A stretch of DNA of 59,917 nucleotides from Pseudoalteromonas phenolica (GCF_005876835.1 NZ_PPSW01000009.1:1-59917), one strand, 5' to 3'. Shown: positions 7,784-17,852, counted from the stretch's first letter. Numbers and translations are program-made. Notes: a model not told the origin generated them from the letters alone.

Positions 7784-9943
7784 ATGTTTGATCCCAAAAC
7801 TCTCTATTTTACTAGTGGCGCTATGATGGCCATGATGACCTTGTTATGTTACTTAACTTGGCGAACCAATAAAAACATACCCGGCACTGCCACTTATACC
7901 CTCTATCCGCTGGTACTTTTTCTGGCAACTATGAGCTTTTCACTTCATGGTTATTTAGAGCATTGGCAAACCATAGGCATTGGTAATGCGCTTTTATTTG
8001 CCGCATCCATTATTCATGTATTAGCGATCAGCCAATTCTTAGAGCATAAAGGTTGGGAGTTAAAGAGTTTCTTAGCATTTACCTGCGTTTTACTCGTTGC
8101 TTTGGGCTACTACAGCATAGTCGACGACAATTTAAGAGCGCGGATCTGGATTTCAGACTTACAGCACATCGCTGAAATTGTGTTGCTTCTATCAATGTTT
8201 TGGCGATTTGCCCGCCCACGCTACCCCAATGGCACCATTGTATATACCATAGTGCTTGGTTTGCTGCTTATCGCTTTTATTGGCCGCTCAATTATGATGG
8301 GAGAGGTCACACACCTTACCATTATGCAAGACACTTGGTTCACCAGCACTGTGTTCATTAATGGCGTGCTCTCTCCAATCTTCTATGCCACTGGTATGGC
8401 CCTGCTCTGCAATGAGCGACGTGAATTACATTTAAATGCGCTGACTGAAAAAGCACAAAAAGATTTAGAAATACGTGGCTTATTTTTATCTACAGTAAGC
8501 CACGAAATCCGCACCCCGTTAAACGGTATTCTTGGCAGCGCACAGCTGGTGCTAAGCCGTACCAAGAGTCCAAAAAATAAAGCCTATTGCGAAGCCATTA
8601 TTAATTCCGCAGAGTCACTGAATTTACTCATTGATAAAGTACTCGATTACGCCAGTTTAGAGCAAAGTGATGAGTCACTCTATGAAGAAGATATCGAGCT
8701 CAAGACTTGGTTAAATAATCTCTGCTTGCTACTCACGCCATTAGCAGAACAAAAACAATTGAAGTTTGAGCTCGACTATGACCTGCCTGAACAGGCTTGT
8801 TATTACTGTGACCAACAAAAGCTTCGACAAATTATCATTAACCTCGTCGGCAATGCCATTAAGTTTACCGACTCAGGAACAGTAAAAATTAAAGTCCACC
8901 TTGAGCAAGATAGTGCTATGGCACATACCGTCACATTCAGCGTGATCGACTCAGGCCCAGGCATTGAAGATGACGATATTGAAAAACTGACTCAGCCTTA
9001 TGTGCAAAGTAGCGCAGGTAAAGTAAAAGGCGGTACTGGTTTGGGGTTGGCGATTACTGCACGCTTACTCGAACGTTTAGGTTCGAAGCTTGAAATTGCC
9101 AGTCAGTTAAATAAAGGCAGTGTGTTTAGTTTTAGTCTAAATCTTGCCATTGGTGAGCTCAGCCTTGTCCCGCAACGTCTTCATGAGACAGACTGTGTGA
9201 CTGGACTTAACATTTTATTAGTCGAAGATTTAGAGTTAAACCAAAAAATTGCCATTGAGTTTATGGCTGAAGATGAGCACAAAGTTAAGCTCGCAACCAC
9301 AGGGCAGTCAGCACTCGATTTACTCCAGAACCACCAGTTTGATGCTGTGTTGCTCGATATGAATCTACCAGATTTGACCGGTCAAGAAGTACTGAAGTCA
9401 TTGAAAAAAATAGAGCATAAAAATCAGCGTACCCCCTTCCTCGCGTTTACAGCAAGTTTAAGCCCGGATGAAATAAAAGAGTACATGATGTTGGGGATCA
9501 AAGACATTGTTGCCAAACCCATCAAACAAGAGAAGCTACGCCAAGCGCTCAGTGATTCACAGACACTAAAAGAGCCTACCATCAGTGTTGAGCTGGCTGA
9601 TGTGCTATATGATGAAACCGCGGCAAGCTCTTTACAGAAAAACTTTAATGAAGATGAAGTGTCTTCTATTTACAATGAATTTGTACTTTCTGCACGCAAC
9701 AAATTAATTAGCATTCAGCAGCAGTTAGACATAGACAACGACCAATGCATAAAAATGCTGCACCGCCAAGCGAGCACAGCCTTACAATTAGGTTTTAATC
9801 GCTATGGGCAAATGCTAAAAACCATCGAGCGTCGTTTACTAGAAGATAAATCTGCCCACGAAGAACTGACTCAAGCCATGGTCTTGTGGCAAGACAGCTT
9901 ATCGGCATATTTGCAATTCGTTCGCTCCCAAACGCTGAATTAA
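7784..9943 (+). CDS. Membrane hybrid sensor histidine kinase with receiver and Hpt-like tail
   Basis: A 719-residue phosphorelay kinase. Residues 1-210 contain about seven predicted membrane helices and almost no periplasmic loop, so sensing is likely within the membrane or by a partner. Then come HisKA with His240 (FLSTVSHEIRTPLNG), HATPase_c with N-box NLVGNAIKFTD (353-363), DSGPGIE and GTGLGLAI, and a receiver with Asp525 (LLDMNLPD) and Lys578. The last 120 residues look like an all-helical Hpt domain in which His660 (MLHRQASTALQLG) replaces the usual AHxLKGS context, so transfer ability is uncertain. The signal is unknown. The nearest regulator candidate is the LuxR protein upstream, but that lacks an obvious acceptor Asp. 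Confidence 0.9.
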   Translation: MFDPKTLYFTSGAMMAMMTLLCYLTWRTNKNIPGTATYTLYPLVLFLATMSFSLHGYLEHWQTIGIGNALLFAASIIHVLAISQFLEHKGWELKSFLAFTCVLLVALGYYSIVDDNLRARIWISDLQHIAEIVLLLSMFWRFARPRYPNGTIVYTIVLGLLLIAFIGRSIMMGEVTHLTIMQDTWFTSTVFINGVLSPIFYATGMALLCNERRELHLNALTEKAQKDLEIRGLFLSTVSHEIRTPLNGILGSAQLVLSRTKSPKNKAYCEAIINSAESLNLLIDKVLDYASLEQSDESLYEEDIELKTWLNNLCLLLTPLAEQKQLKFELDYDLPEQACYYCDQQKLRQIIINLVGNAIKFTDSGTVKIKVHLEQDSAMAHTVTFSVIDSGPGIEDDDIEKLTQPYVQSSAGKVKGGTGLGLAITARLLERLGSKLEIASQLNKGSVFSFSLNLAIGELSLVPQRLHETDCVTGLNILLVEDLELNQKIAIEFMAEDEHKVKLATTGQSALDLLQNHQFDAVLLDMNLPDLTGQEVLKSLKKIEHKNQRTPFLAFTASLSPDEIKEYMMLGIKDIVAKPIKQEKLRQALSDSQTLKEPTISVELADVLYDETAASSLQKNFNEDEVSSIYNEFVLSARNKLISIQQQLDIDNDQCIKMLHRQASTALQLGFNRYGQMLKTIERRLLEDKSAHEELTQAMVLWQDSLSAYLQFVRSQTLN

Positions 9944-10039
9944 GGCGTTTTATCGCGCAGAGTCGACACCTAGAAGTAAATTCGTCATGCTAATGACAAG
10001 TGTGGATATCACACATATAACAAAACAAAGGGAACCATT

Positions 10040-13000
10040 ATGGCATTACTTAAAACACCACTGGCGCTGGCCGTCAGTTTAGCCGTATTCGGTGCAAGTG
10101 CTCCTGCGCTTGCTAATGCTGATAGTAAAGCAACCGATAAGGCAGCTGTAAAAACTGAAGCTAAAACAACAGAAAAATGGGATGTACTAAACCCACCAGG
10201 TGAAAAGCAAACCATCACCATCGACACCAACGAAACGACATGGAGTAACCTAGACGTTAGTCCTGATGGCAAAAACATTATCTTCGATATGTTAGGCGAC
10301 ATCTATGTGATGCCTATCTCAGGTGGTAAAGCAACAGCAATTACCAATGACAGAGCATGGAACTTCCAACCGAAATTCTCTCCAGATGGGTCTAAAATTG
10401 CGTTTATCTCTGACCGAGAAGGTGCTGAGAACCTATGGGTTATGGATGTGAACGGCGAGAACATGCGTAAAGTATCGACCGAATCTCACAACCTACTTCA
10501 CAACCCTGCATGGTCGCCAGATGGTCAATACCTTGCGGTTAAGCAAGGTCAAGTAACTGGCCGTACAATTCCTGGTGGTTCAATTCGTATGTACCACATT
10601 TCTGGTGGTAAAGGCGTGGTTGTTCGCGACCGTCTACACGGTGCTAAATCACAGAAGAACGTTGCAGAACCGGCTTTCTCAAAAAACGGTAAAAAAATCT
10701 ATTACTCAGTTGATGCAACGGCAGGCGTACGCTGGCAATACAACAAAAACGCACTTGAGTCAGTCTTTGAGATCCGCTCTTGGGATTTAGCAACCGGTGA
10801 AGAAGAGACTGTGATCCGCGGCTCAGGTGGTGCTATTCGTCCAACGCCAAGCCCAGACGGTAAATCGCTTGCATTTGTAAAGCGCATCGAGAATGGCAAA
10901 GAGATGCAAAGTGCCCTGTATATCAAAGATCTTAAGTCAGGTATCGAGACTGAAATCTTTGCAGGTCTAGACCGTGACTTACAAGAAGCAAATGGCGCAC
11001 AAGGTAATACGCCAGCATTCGCTTACACGCCAGACGGAAGAGCATTAGTGTTCTGGTCGGGCGGTGTATTCCACAAAGTAGATATTGCCAGCAAGCAAGC
11101 GCAAGTGATCCCAACGCGTGTTGTGGCTGAAAAGCAAATCACGCCAGCGCTGAAGTTTGCAGTAGACGTTGCCCCTGACACATTCAAAGTGAAACTGGCA
11201 CGTTGGTCACAAATTTCTCCAGATGGTAAAACAGCCCTATTCCAAGCACTTGGTCACCTTTACACCAAAGACATCGCGTCAGGTAAAGTAAAGCGTGTGA
11301 CTAAGCAAAACGACCACTTTGAGTTCTACCCTAGCTTCTCTCGTGATGGCAAATATATTGTCTATACAAGCTGGGATGACCAAGATTTAGGCGCGGTTCG
11401 CGTGGTATCTGCAAAAGGTGGTAAAGGTAAAGTGATCACGCAAGAGCCAGGTCACTACATCAACCCAAGCTTCTCACCAGATGGTAAAAAAGTACTTTAC
11501 CGCAAAGTAACCGGTGGTTACTTACTCAGTGGTGACTGGTCAATGGAGCCGGGCATTTACTTAACCAGCGTTAAGGGCGGTGAAGCAAAGCGCATCATCA
11601 AACGTGGTGACAACCCACACTTTGGTGCTGACAGCGACCGTATCTTCTTCAATGTTGCAAGCAGCGAAACTAGCCGTGAACTTAAATCAGTCGACTTAAA
11701 CGGTCAGCAAGAGCGCTCACACTTCAAAGGTGAATACATCTTTGACTACCGCGTATCACCAAACGGCAAATACGTGGCCTTCATTGAAAACTTCAATACC
11801 TTTGTAGCGCCATTCACAAGCACAGGTAAAACACTATCTATTAACAAGGGCACTAAATCATTCCCTGTTAAGCAAGTGTCTAAGTATTCTGGTGACTTCT
11901 TAAACTGGAAAGCTGACAGCAGCGCATTAACTTGGGCGTTTGGTCCTAACCTTTATCAACGCAAGCTAACTGATACATTTGCGTTCTTAGAAGGCGCAGC
12001 AGATGATGTCAGCGAGCTAACGGCTGAAGGCATCGACTTAAGCTTTGAGAAAAAAGCGGATAAGCCAGAAGGCATACTAGCCCTAGTTGGCGGTAAAGTC
12101 GTCACCATGCGTAACGCAGACCAAGAGCAAGAAATCATCGAAGACGGCGTGGTCCTTATCGAAGATAACCGCATTATCGCAGTCGGTACGCGCAGCGATG
12201 TGAACATTCCTAGCAAAGCAAAAGTCATGGATATCTCAGGTAAGACTGTGATCCCAGGTCTTGTAGATGCACACGCACACGGCAGCTATGGTAGCCGCAA
12301 CTTGCAGCCTGAGCAGAACTGGAACCAGTTCTCAAACGTAAGCTTTGGTGTAACAACCATTCACGATCCATCGAACGATTCAAACGAAGTGTTCTCAATG
12401 GCTGAACTTCAGCGCGCTGGTCTAACGGTTGCACCACGTATTTACTCTGTAGGTCGTATTTTATACGCAGGTAATGCACCGGGTTATAAAACGCCGATCA
12501 ACAATCTTGAAGACGCTCAGTTCCACGTTAAGCGCCTGAAAGATGCGGGTGCTATTTCTGTTAAAAGCTACAACCACCCTCGTCGTGACACCCGCCAGCA
12601 AGTGTTAGAAGCAGCGAAAGAAATGGAAATCATGGTGGTGCCTGAAGGCGGTTCTAAGTTCCAACAGAACATGAACATGATCATCGACGGCCACACAGGT
12701 CTTGAACACGCGCTACCGATTCCAAACATCTACTCAGACGTGGTACAAATGTGGAGCCAAACCAAAGCGGGCTTTACACCAACCTTTAACGTCGCTTACG
12801 GTGGTATTAAAGGGGAAGATTACTTCTACGATAAAACAGAAGTATGGAAGAACGAACGCCTAAAAGCATTCGTACCTGACTACATTCTAAACACACGCTC
12901 AATTCGTCGTCCTACGGCACCAGAGCACCACTATAACCACATCAATGCCGCTAAGTCGGCGAAGCAACTGCGCGACAAAGGCGTAACGGTTCACATTGGT

Positions 13001-13393
13001 GCACACGGTCAACGTGAAGGTTTAGGCGCACACTGGGAGCTATGGTCAATGGCACAAGGTGGCTTCACAGCATGGGAAGCGCTTCGTAGTGGTACAATTG
13101 ATGGCGCTAAATACCTAGCGCTAGACAATGACATTGGTACCATTGAAAAAGGCAAATTAGCCGACTTGGTGATCATCGATGGCGACGTATTAAACGATAT
13201 TCGTCAATCAGAAAAAGTGGCTTACACAGTGCTAAATGGCCGTATCTTTGATGCTGCAACGATGAACGAAGTAGGTAACTACAATCGTGAGCGTCAGCCA
13301 TTCTTCTTCGAAAACGGAAGCAAAGCACCGATGCACTCAGCAACCGAAGCGTATATGGAAGAAAAAGCACACAAATATCACTGGAAGCATTAA
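10040..13393 (+). CDS. Secreted TolB-like beta-propeller / amidohydrolase fusion protein
   Basis: An 1117-residue protein with a signal peptide (MALLKTPLALAVSLAVFGAS, cut near ALA-NAD). Residues about 45-660 contain repeated PD40/WD40-like blades of the form SPDGKxIAF, as in TolB and DPP4-type propellers. Residues about 680-1100 are an amidohydrolase of the imidazolonepropionase/prolidase-like group. The metal motif HAH is at 745-747 (GLVDAHAHGSYGS); later His residues lie in LEHALP, HIGAHGQREGLGAH, and GTIEKGKLADLVIIDGD is the usual end motif. The substrate is not evident; relatives are annotated as Xaa-Pro dipeptidase-like or simply amidohydrolase. It is a single-gene unit closed by a strong terminator. 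Codon use is highly regular, suggesting good expression. Confidence 0.88.
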   Translation: MALLKTPLALAVSLAVFGASAPALANADSKATDKAAVKTEAKTTEKWDVLNPPGEKQTITIDTNETTWSNLDVSPDGKNIIFDMLGDIYVMPISGGKATAITNDRAWNFQPKFSPDGSKIAFISDREGAENLWVMDVNGENMRKVSTESHNLLHNPAWSPDGQYLAVKQGQVTGRTIPGGSIRMYHISGGKGVVVRDRLHGAKSQKNVAEPAFSKNGKKIYYSVDATAGVRWQYNKNALESVFEIRSWDLATGEEETVIRGSGGAIRPTPSPDGKSLAFVKRIENGKEMQSALYIKDLKSGIETEIFAGLDRDLQEANGAQGNTPAFAYTPDGRALVFWSGGVFHKVDIASKQAQVIPTRVVAEKQITPALKFAVDVAPDTFKVKLARWSQISPDGKTALFQALGHLYTKDIASGKVKRVTKQNDHFEFYPSFSRDGKYIVYTSWDDQDLGAVRVVSAKGGKGKVITQEPGHYINPSFSPDGKKVLYRKVTGGYLLSGDWSMEPGIYLTSVKGGEAKRIIKRGDNPHFGADSDRIFFNVASSETSRELKSVDLNGQQERSHFKGEYIFDYRVSPNGKYVAFIENFNTFVAPFTSTGKTLSINKGTKSFPVKQVSKYSGDFLNWKADSSALTWAFGPNLYQRKLTDTFAFLEGAADDVSELTAEGIDLSFEKKADKPEGILALVGGKVVTMRNADQEQEIIEDGVVLIEDNRIIAVGTRSDVNIPSKAKVMDISGKTVIPGLVDAHAHGSYGSRNLQPEQNWNQFSNVSFGVTTIHDPSNDSNEVFSMAELQRAGLTVAPRIYSVGRILYAGNAPGYKTPINNLEDAQFHVKRLKDAGAISVKSYNHPRRDTRQQVLEAAKEMEIMVVPEGGSKFQQNMNMIIDGHTGLEHALPIPNIYSDVVQMWSQTKAGFTPTFNVAYGGIKGEDYFYDKTEVWKNERLKAFVPDYILNTRSIRRPTAPEHHYNHINAAKSAKQLRDKGVTVHIGAHGQREGLGAHWELWSMAQGGFTAWEALRSGTIDGAKYLALDNDIGTIEKGKLADLVIIDGDVLNDIRQSEKVAYTVLNGRIFDAATMNEVGNYNRERQPFFFENGSKAPMHSATEAYMEEKAHKYHWKH

Positions 13394-13443
13394 TAACCCG
13401 AGCTCAGGCTAATTATTACAGTTTGATGTAGTGTAAAAACTTC

Positions 13444-13471
13444 AAAAGGCCGCAAATCAGCGGCCTTTTTT
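13444..13471 (+). terminator. Rho-independent terminator after the amidohydrolase gene
   Basis: Perfect stem AAAAGGCCGC/GCGGCCTTTT with loop AAATCA and a following T run, about 50 bp after the stop codon. Confidence 0.92.
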
Positions 13472-13606
13472 ACATTCATAAAAAAATAACCTAAATTTGC
13501 AACAAAATCGGACGATAACTGTAGACGCAACTAATAATTGTTCTAAACTTTGCACCTATATTAGTCACCATCTCAAATAAGATATAATCTTAAAAAGGAA
13601 TGCGCT

Positions 13607-16600
13607 ATGACCAGCCCATTGACGTCTTTCCGCTCATTGAATTTGAGCAGAAAACTCATCGCCGCGTTTTTAACTGTGGCCCTAGTTCCTATCGTGGTAA
13701 TCATTTCAATTGCGCTATATAAAGCTTCTACCGCGTTAGAACAACAAGCCTACTCACAACTTGCAGCAGTAGGTGAAATAAAGAAAAGTGCAGTTTCTAG
13801 GCATTTCGAAAGCGTCAAAGATAATTTATACACACTGGCAATCAGTCAAAAAACCGCTGATGCCTCAAAAGCATTTATTGCCAGTTTCAATGAGCTTGAA
13901 GGGCTAAATAGCAAGCCACAAAGCTTAACCCGTTACTATCAGCAAGATTTCAGTAGCAAGTTCAGAGCAGAAAATCCAAACACCTCTGTACCAAGCTCAG
14001 TCTTAGATGGTCTTAGCCCGAGAGCACTTGAGTTACAGGCTCGTTATATTGCTGACAATCCGCATCCGCTAGGTGAAAAGTCTGCACTAGACTCAACCGG
14101 TCACAATGATGCCTACGACCTAGCACACCAAAAATTTCATAGTTTTTTCAGTGAAGTAGCTAATGTTTATGACTTCTACGATATCTTTATTATCGATAAT
14201 CAAAGCGGCTATGTTATTTACTCTGTTTATAAAGAGCTAGACTTTGCGACCTCACTTAATAACGGCCCATACGCAAATAGTAATCTCGCCTCAGTATTTA
14301 ATGAAGCCAAAGACTTATTCAGCCAATCTGATTTTGCGTTTGTCGATTATCAGCAATACTTACCTTCGTATAATGCACCTGCCAGTTTTATTGCGGCCCC
14401 GATTATCTATGAAGGTATGCCACAAGCTACACTGGTATTTCAGTTATCAATCGACGCATTAAATAGCATCATGACTGAGCGTGAAGGCTTAGGTGAAACC
14501 GGCGAAACCTATCTTGTTGGTCCCGATGGCTTAATGCGTTCAGACTCTTATTTAGACCCAGAAAATCACTCTGTGATTAATTCATTTAAGTATCCGAACA
14601 AAGGCAGTGTGAATACCGAGGCATTCAAACTCGCTATGTCGGGCCAAGAAGGTGAAAAAATCATTACAGACTACAACGGTCAACCTGTCCTTTCAGCCTA
14701 TCGCAATATCGATGTATTTGGCAATAACTGGGCTCTTTTAGCAGAAATAGATGAAAAAGAAGCCTTCTCAGCTGTCACATTATTAAGAAATGTACTGTTA
14801 GGCATTCTGGCAGTTGCCATCGCTTTTATTGTCGCTGTCGCTATTTTCTTTGCTCGTTCACTTACACAGCCAGTGCATGAACTCATGGCCACGATGCGCC
14901 GAGTTGAAAAAGAAGGCGATTTCTCGCTTCGTGCTCCTGTTTCTTCTAAAGACGAAATTGGTCGCTGTGCAGTGGCGTTTAATTCACTGTTAGAAGCACT
15001 GCAAACTTCAATTAGCGCATCGAATCGCGTGCTTAATGAAATGGCTGACGGTAAATTCCATGACCGTATTAAGGTTGAATGTAAAGGTGAACTAAACACC
15101 CTTAAGCAAGCAACCAATAACTGTGCAAATAGTTTAGACGTGGCGATTGGTGAGATTAACCATGTCATCAGCGCTATGTCTCAAGGTCAATTCGACAAGC
15201 AATTACAAGCGCCTATGTCAGGGGATCTTGCGCACCTTAAAGACAACATTAATTGTTCTTTAAACTCACTCGATAGCACCATGAATGCCATTGTTGAGAC
15301 TATGGCTAATGTGGCTAAAGGCAATTTCACCGACACCATTCAAGTTGAAGCACAAGGTAAGCTAAACGAGCTAAAAGTTAGCGTGAATGATTCCGTGAAA
15401 AGCATCAATGGTGCCGTTGCCGAGATTAATATGGTGATGGGTGCTATCCGTCAGGGTGATTTCTCTAAGCGTGTTAACTTACCACTTCAAGGTCAGCTTG
15501 AGGCACTAAAAGACGATATCAATTTCAGTGTTGCCAACTTAGCTGAAATCATTAGTGATATCAGCAATGTCATGGCTGCTGTGAATAAAGGTGATTTCAA
15601 ACATATCGTTGAATGTAACGCTGAAGGTGAGCTAGGCCAACTTAAGCAAGACATTAATGCCTCGATTAACAGCCTAGATAAAGCAATGAGCGAAATTTCT
15701 GCGGTGATGATGGCAATCAGTCACGGCCGTTTCGACCGCACCATTGATTCTCCAATGACGGGCCAGCTCAATACCCTCAAGCAAGACATCAACCGCTCAG
15801 TATTGACCTTAGACCAAGTGATCCAAGAGCTAGCAAGCGTGATGGCGGCCATGTCTGAAGGTGACTTCACTCAGAAGATTGAGTCAGATCTACAAGGCCA
15901 GCTACTACAACTTAAAGAAGACATTAATGGCTCAACCGATACCATTTCTGATGCCATCAATGAAGTGACACAAGTGCTTAGCGCAGTGGCACAGGGTAAT
16001 TTAACACACTCAATTAATAGTGATTACCAAGGGGTATTCTTAACCCTTAAGCATGATGTGAATAGCACCATTGCAAAACTTACAGAGGTGATCCAAGGCA
16101 TTCAGATTGCTGCTAACCAAGTCTCACAAAGTGCCGGCGAAATCGCCAATAGCAATACCGAGATAAGTTCACGTACTGAAGAGCAAGCAGCCAACCTTGA
16201 AGAAGCCAGCGCCAGCACCAGCAATATGTTGGATGAAATTGGTCAAGTTGCCGACCAATCAGATGTAGCTGTGGAACTCGCTGAAAGCGCCGAAGCCATT
16301 GCCAAAGAAGGTGGCACACTATCGCACGATACGGTATTGGCCATTGACGAAGTTAACACGGCGAGCAAAGACATTAATGAAATCGTGTCTGTTATCGACG
16401 GCATCGCTTTCCAAACTAATTTACTTGCCCTTAACGCTGCGGTAGAAGCCGCCAGAGCCGGTGATAATGGTCGCGGGTTCGCAGTTGTCGCTAATGAAGT
16501 TCGCGAACTCGCTGGTCGCAGCGCATCTTCAGCCCGACAGATCAAAGACATCATTGCCAACTCAAATGACAAAGTTGAGCAAGGCACTGAGCTAGCCAAT

Positions 16601-16897
16601 AGTTCAGGTCAAAAGCTAGAACAAATTGTTGGTGCGGTTGCACAAGTAAATCACTCGATTGTGAAAATCAACCAATCGACTATGACTCAGCAGCAGGCAA
16701 TTAGAGAAGTTGATACGGTTGTACAACGACTGACTCATCTAATTCAAGAAAACTCCGCCATTACTGAAGAAACTATGGCTGCTGCGAAGCAAATGGCCGA
16801 CCAAGCGCATAATATGCGACGCTCATTAGAGTATTTCAATTTAGGTGAAAGCGACTATGCTGAGCCAACTTTGCTGGTGCATCACTACAACCGATAG
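13607..16897 (+). CDS. Methyl-accepting chemotaxis protein with a poly-HAMP array
   Basis: A 1096-residue chemoreceptor. The first membrane helix is at about 16-41, a large periplasmic sensor region (probably Cache-type) at 42-392, and the second helix at about 392-418. A canonical HAMP follows at about 415-470, then eight tandem 45-residue HAMP-like repeats at 481-840, each with a G-[DNKQRH]-F...GxLxxLKxxxN core. The signalling hairpin (841-1096) contains the tip sequence [20 protein letters not shown] and [11 protein letters not shown]. The C-terminus (VHHYNR) lacks a CheR/CheB-binding pentapeptide. It presumably signals to CheA-CheW. The ordinary receptor has one or two HAMP units, so the array adds a long cytoplasmic stalk. 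No chemotaxis genes are adjacent. Confidence 0.93.
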   Translation: MTSPLTSFRSLNLSRKLIAAFLTVALVPIVVIISIALYKASTALEQQAYSQLAAVGEIKKSAVSRHFESVKDNLYTLAISQKTADASKAFIASFNELEGLNSKPQSLTRYYQQDFSSKFRAENPNTSVPSSVLDGLSPRALELQARYIADNPHPLGEKSALDSTGHNDAYDLAHQKFHSFFSEVANVYDFYDIFIIDNQSGYVIYSVYKELDFATSLNNGPYANSNLASVFNEAKDLFSQSDFAFVDYQQYLPSYNAPASFIAAPIIYEGMPQATLVFQLSIDALNSIMTEREGLGETGETYLVGPDGLMRSDSYLDPENHSVINSFKYPNKGSVNTEAFKLAMSGQEGEKIITDYNGQPVLSAYRNIDVFGNNWALLAEIDEKEAFSAVTLLRNVLLGILAVAIAFIVAVAIFFARSLTQPVHELMATMRRVEKEGDFSLRAPVSSKDEIGRCAVAFNSLLEALQTSISASNRVLNEMADGKFHDRIKVECKGELNTLKQATNNCANSLDVAIGEINHVISAMSQGQFDKQLQAPMSGDLAHLKDNINCSLNSLDSTMNAIVETMANVAKGNFTDTIQVEAQGKLNELKVSVNDSVKSINGAVAEINMVMGAIRQGDFSKRVNLPLQGQLEALKDDINFSVANLAEIISDISNVMAAVNKGDFKHIVECNAEGELGQLKQDINASINSLDKAMSEISAVMMAISHGRFDRTIDSPMTGQLNTLKQDINRSVLTLDQVIQELASVMAAMSEGDFTQKIESDLQGQLLQLKEDINGSTDTISDAINEVTQVLSAVAQGNLTHSINSDYQGVFLTLKHDVNSTIAKLTEVIQGIQIAANQVSQSAGEIANSNTEISSRTEEQAANLEEASASTSNMLDEIGQVADQSDVAVELAESAEAIAKEGGTLSHDTVLAIDEVNTASKDINEIVSVIDGIAFQTNLLALNAAVEAARAGDNGRGFAVVANEVRELAGRSASSARQIKDIIANSNDKVEQGTELANSSGQKLEQIVGAVAQVNHSIVKINQSTMTQQQAIREVDTVVQRLTHLIQENSAITEETMAAAKQMADQAHNMRRSLEYFNLGESDYAEPTLLVHHYNR
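15047..16126 (+). repeat. Eight tandem 135-bp coding repeats (HAMP-like units) in the chemoreceptor
   Basis: Eight units of exactly 45 codons run without gaps (residues 481-840). Each opens with Gly-x-Phe/Leu, has [GE]xLxxLK about 14 residues on, then xxxN and a helix ending in a Val/Met-rich stretch. The units differ clearly at the DNA level, so the expansion is old or under selection for diversity, not a recent slippage event. Confidence 0.9.
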
Positions 16898-16916
16898 CAC
16901 CCTGCAATAAACAAAA

Positions 16917-16942
16917 AAAACGGCCCATTAGGGCCGTTTTCT
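16917..16942. terminator. Bidirectional terminator between convergent genes
   Basis: Perfect stem AAAACGGCCC/GGGCCGTTTT with loop ATTA, flanked by an A run on the left and T run on the right. It sits between the chemoreceptor stop and the stop of the minus-strand proline-rich protein gene. Confidence 0.92.
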
Positions 16943-16970
16943 TTTATCAAACTCAGTTAATACTTTTAAT

Positions 16971-17573
16971 TCAGTATTTTTCATTTAGCAAAGTTTGCAG
17001 CTCATCAATTTGCTCTGGTGTTAACTTGGTTTCTTTCAGTAATGACGTGATCAACTTAAACTCATGATCGCCTTCACCATCTGTACCAAACGAGAACTTA
17101 AAGATTTTAGGCGCTTTAGCTGGCTTAACTGGTTTTGGTGCGCCTGGCGGTAACGGTGGCTCTGGTGGTAAATGAAGCGTAAAATCTTCACTGTCATGTT
17201 GTACAAATACCACTTTGTTTACTTCACCATCTTTACCTAGCTTTTGAACCACCTTATCGGCAAAGACAGTGACTTTATTATCATTTAAGTCGATTTGTTC
17301 GAGCACTTCCTCAATCTTCTGACGTGCTTCATCAGGTAAATCGGCCAACTTTTCAACAAGTACTTCACTGTTCAGATCTGCTTTATCAAGCTTAATGACT
17401 CGAACATCACTATTATGACCTTCACTCACCATCACTTTGACATCATCATTGATTTGTTTAACTTTAATCACATGAAGTGCTTCTTTATCTGTTGCGTAAC
17501 TGCTGGCCGCAAAAACAATACCTGCAGCAGCAAGTGCTTTGGCGACTTTTTTATACTTAATGGTTGAAAACAT
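16971..17573 (-). CDS. Secreted proline-rich protein of unknown function, partner of a sigma-54 two-component system
   Basis: A 200-residue protein with a signal peptide (KKVAKALAAAGIVFAASSYA), so periplasmic or secreted. The start at 17573 is chosen over 17642 because AAGGAG lies 6 bases before it. It has charged alpha/beta segments (30-130), a proline-rich stretch PPEPPLPPGAPKPVKPA (136-152) and a C-terminal helix with LTPEQIDELQ. I do not recognise a family. Segment 83-94 ARQKIEEVLEQI and KVTVFADKV resemble AREDINQIIHKL and KVVVLSDTV in the periplasmic domain of the divergent kinase, and both proteins then have a similar proline-rich stretch. A sigma-54-like promoter and two palindromes upstream suggest it is the target of the adjacent response regulator. 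A role as envelope-stress effector or ligand is inference. Confidence 0.8.
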   Translation of the reverse strand: MFSTIKYKKVAKALAAAGIVFAASSYATDKEALHVIKVKQINDDVKVMVSEGHNSDVRVIKLDKADLNSEVLVEKLADLPDEARQKIEEVLEQIDLNDNKVTVFADKVVQKLGKDGEVNKVVFVQHDSEDFTLHLPPEPPLPPGAPKPVKPAKAPKIFKFSFGTDGEGDHEFKLITSLLKETKLTPEQIDELQTLLNEKY

Positions 17574-17630
17574 GATCTTCTCCTTATAGTGCGATTTATA
17601 CACGCTAAAATAAAATGTCGACCTAGATAT

Positions 17631-17647
17631 AGAAAAAGGCATGCCAA
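17631..17647 (-). promoter_or_regulatory. Candidate sigma-54 promoter of the proline-rich protein gene
   Basis: On the minus strand TTGGCATGCCTTTTTCT matches the -24/-12 pattern TTGGCAcG-N4-TTgCT, with the invariant GG and the C of the -12 element at the right spacing; the G of GC is T. The predicted start of transcription is near 17619, about 46 bp before the start codon. The palindromes at 17708-17743 are then centred about 97 and 119 bp upstream, the usual distance for enhancer sites of sigma-54 activators. Confidence 0.6.
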
Positions 17648-17707
17648 ATTACTTTTTATAATACTTTCATGGTGTTACTAATATTTATTAGAAAGGTCAA
17701 TGAAAAA

Positions 17708-17743
17708 TATCCTGATATCAGGATAAAGTAAGGCTGATATCAG
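17708..17743. promoter_or_regulatory. Paired palindromic operator / enhancer sites
   Basis: TATCCTGATATCAGGATA (17708-17725) is a perfect 18-bp palindrome, and its 10-bp core CTGATATCAG recurs at 17734-17743. The centres are 22 bp apart, close to two helical turns, so two dimers would bind on the same face. The location between two divergent genes, next to a sigma-54 activator gene, makes the activator encoded at 19293 the most likely ligand; this is inference. Confidence 0.75.
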
Positions 17744-17835
17744 GAATACTAGGTAGGTAAAATCTAAGCACTTAAAAAAACTCTAATTAATCTGCATAAT
17801 TTCATAAACTTACAAACCACTTGCGATCTAGCATT

Positions 17836-17852
17836 TTGGAATGCATCTTGTA
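17836..17852 (+). promoter_or_regulatory. Possible sigma-54 promoter of the kinase-regulator operon
   Basis: TTGGAATGCATCTTGTA has GG and TTG at -24/-12 spacing, but C at -12 is T and the C after GG is A, so it is a weaker match than the opposite promoter. It lies 44 bp before the GTG start of the kinase and about 125 and 147 bp (by predicted start site) from the palindromes. Confidence 0.35.

Noticed and set aside
14698..15168. A 156-codon minus-strand ORF inside the chemoreceptor gene
   Set aside because: It is antisense to a strongly supported coding frame with clear domains; the open frame is a side effect of the codon pattern in the repeats, and it has no ribosome site.
15047..16126. 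Regular 135-bp repeat considered as a CRISPR array or satellite
   Set aside because: Units are coding, keep frame exactly, are divergent at the DNA level and have no constant repeat with unique spacers.
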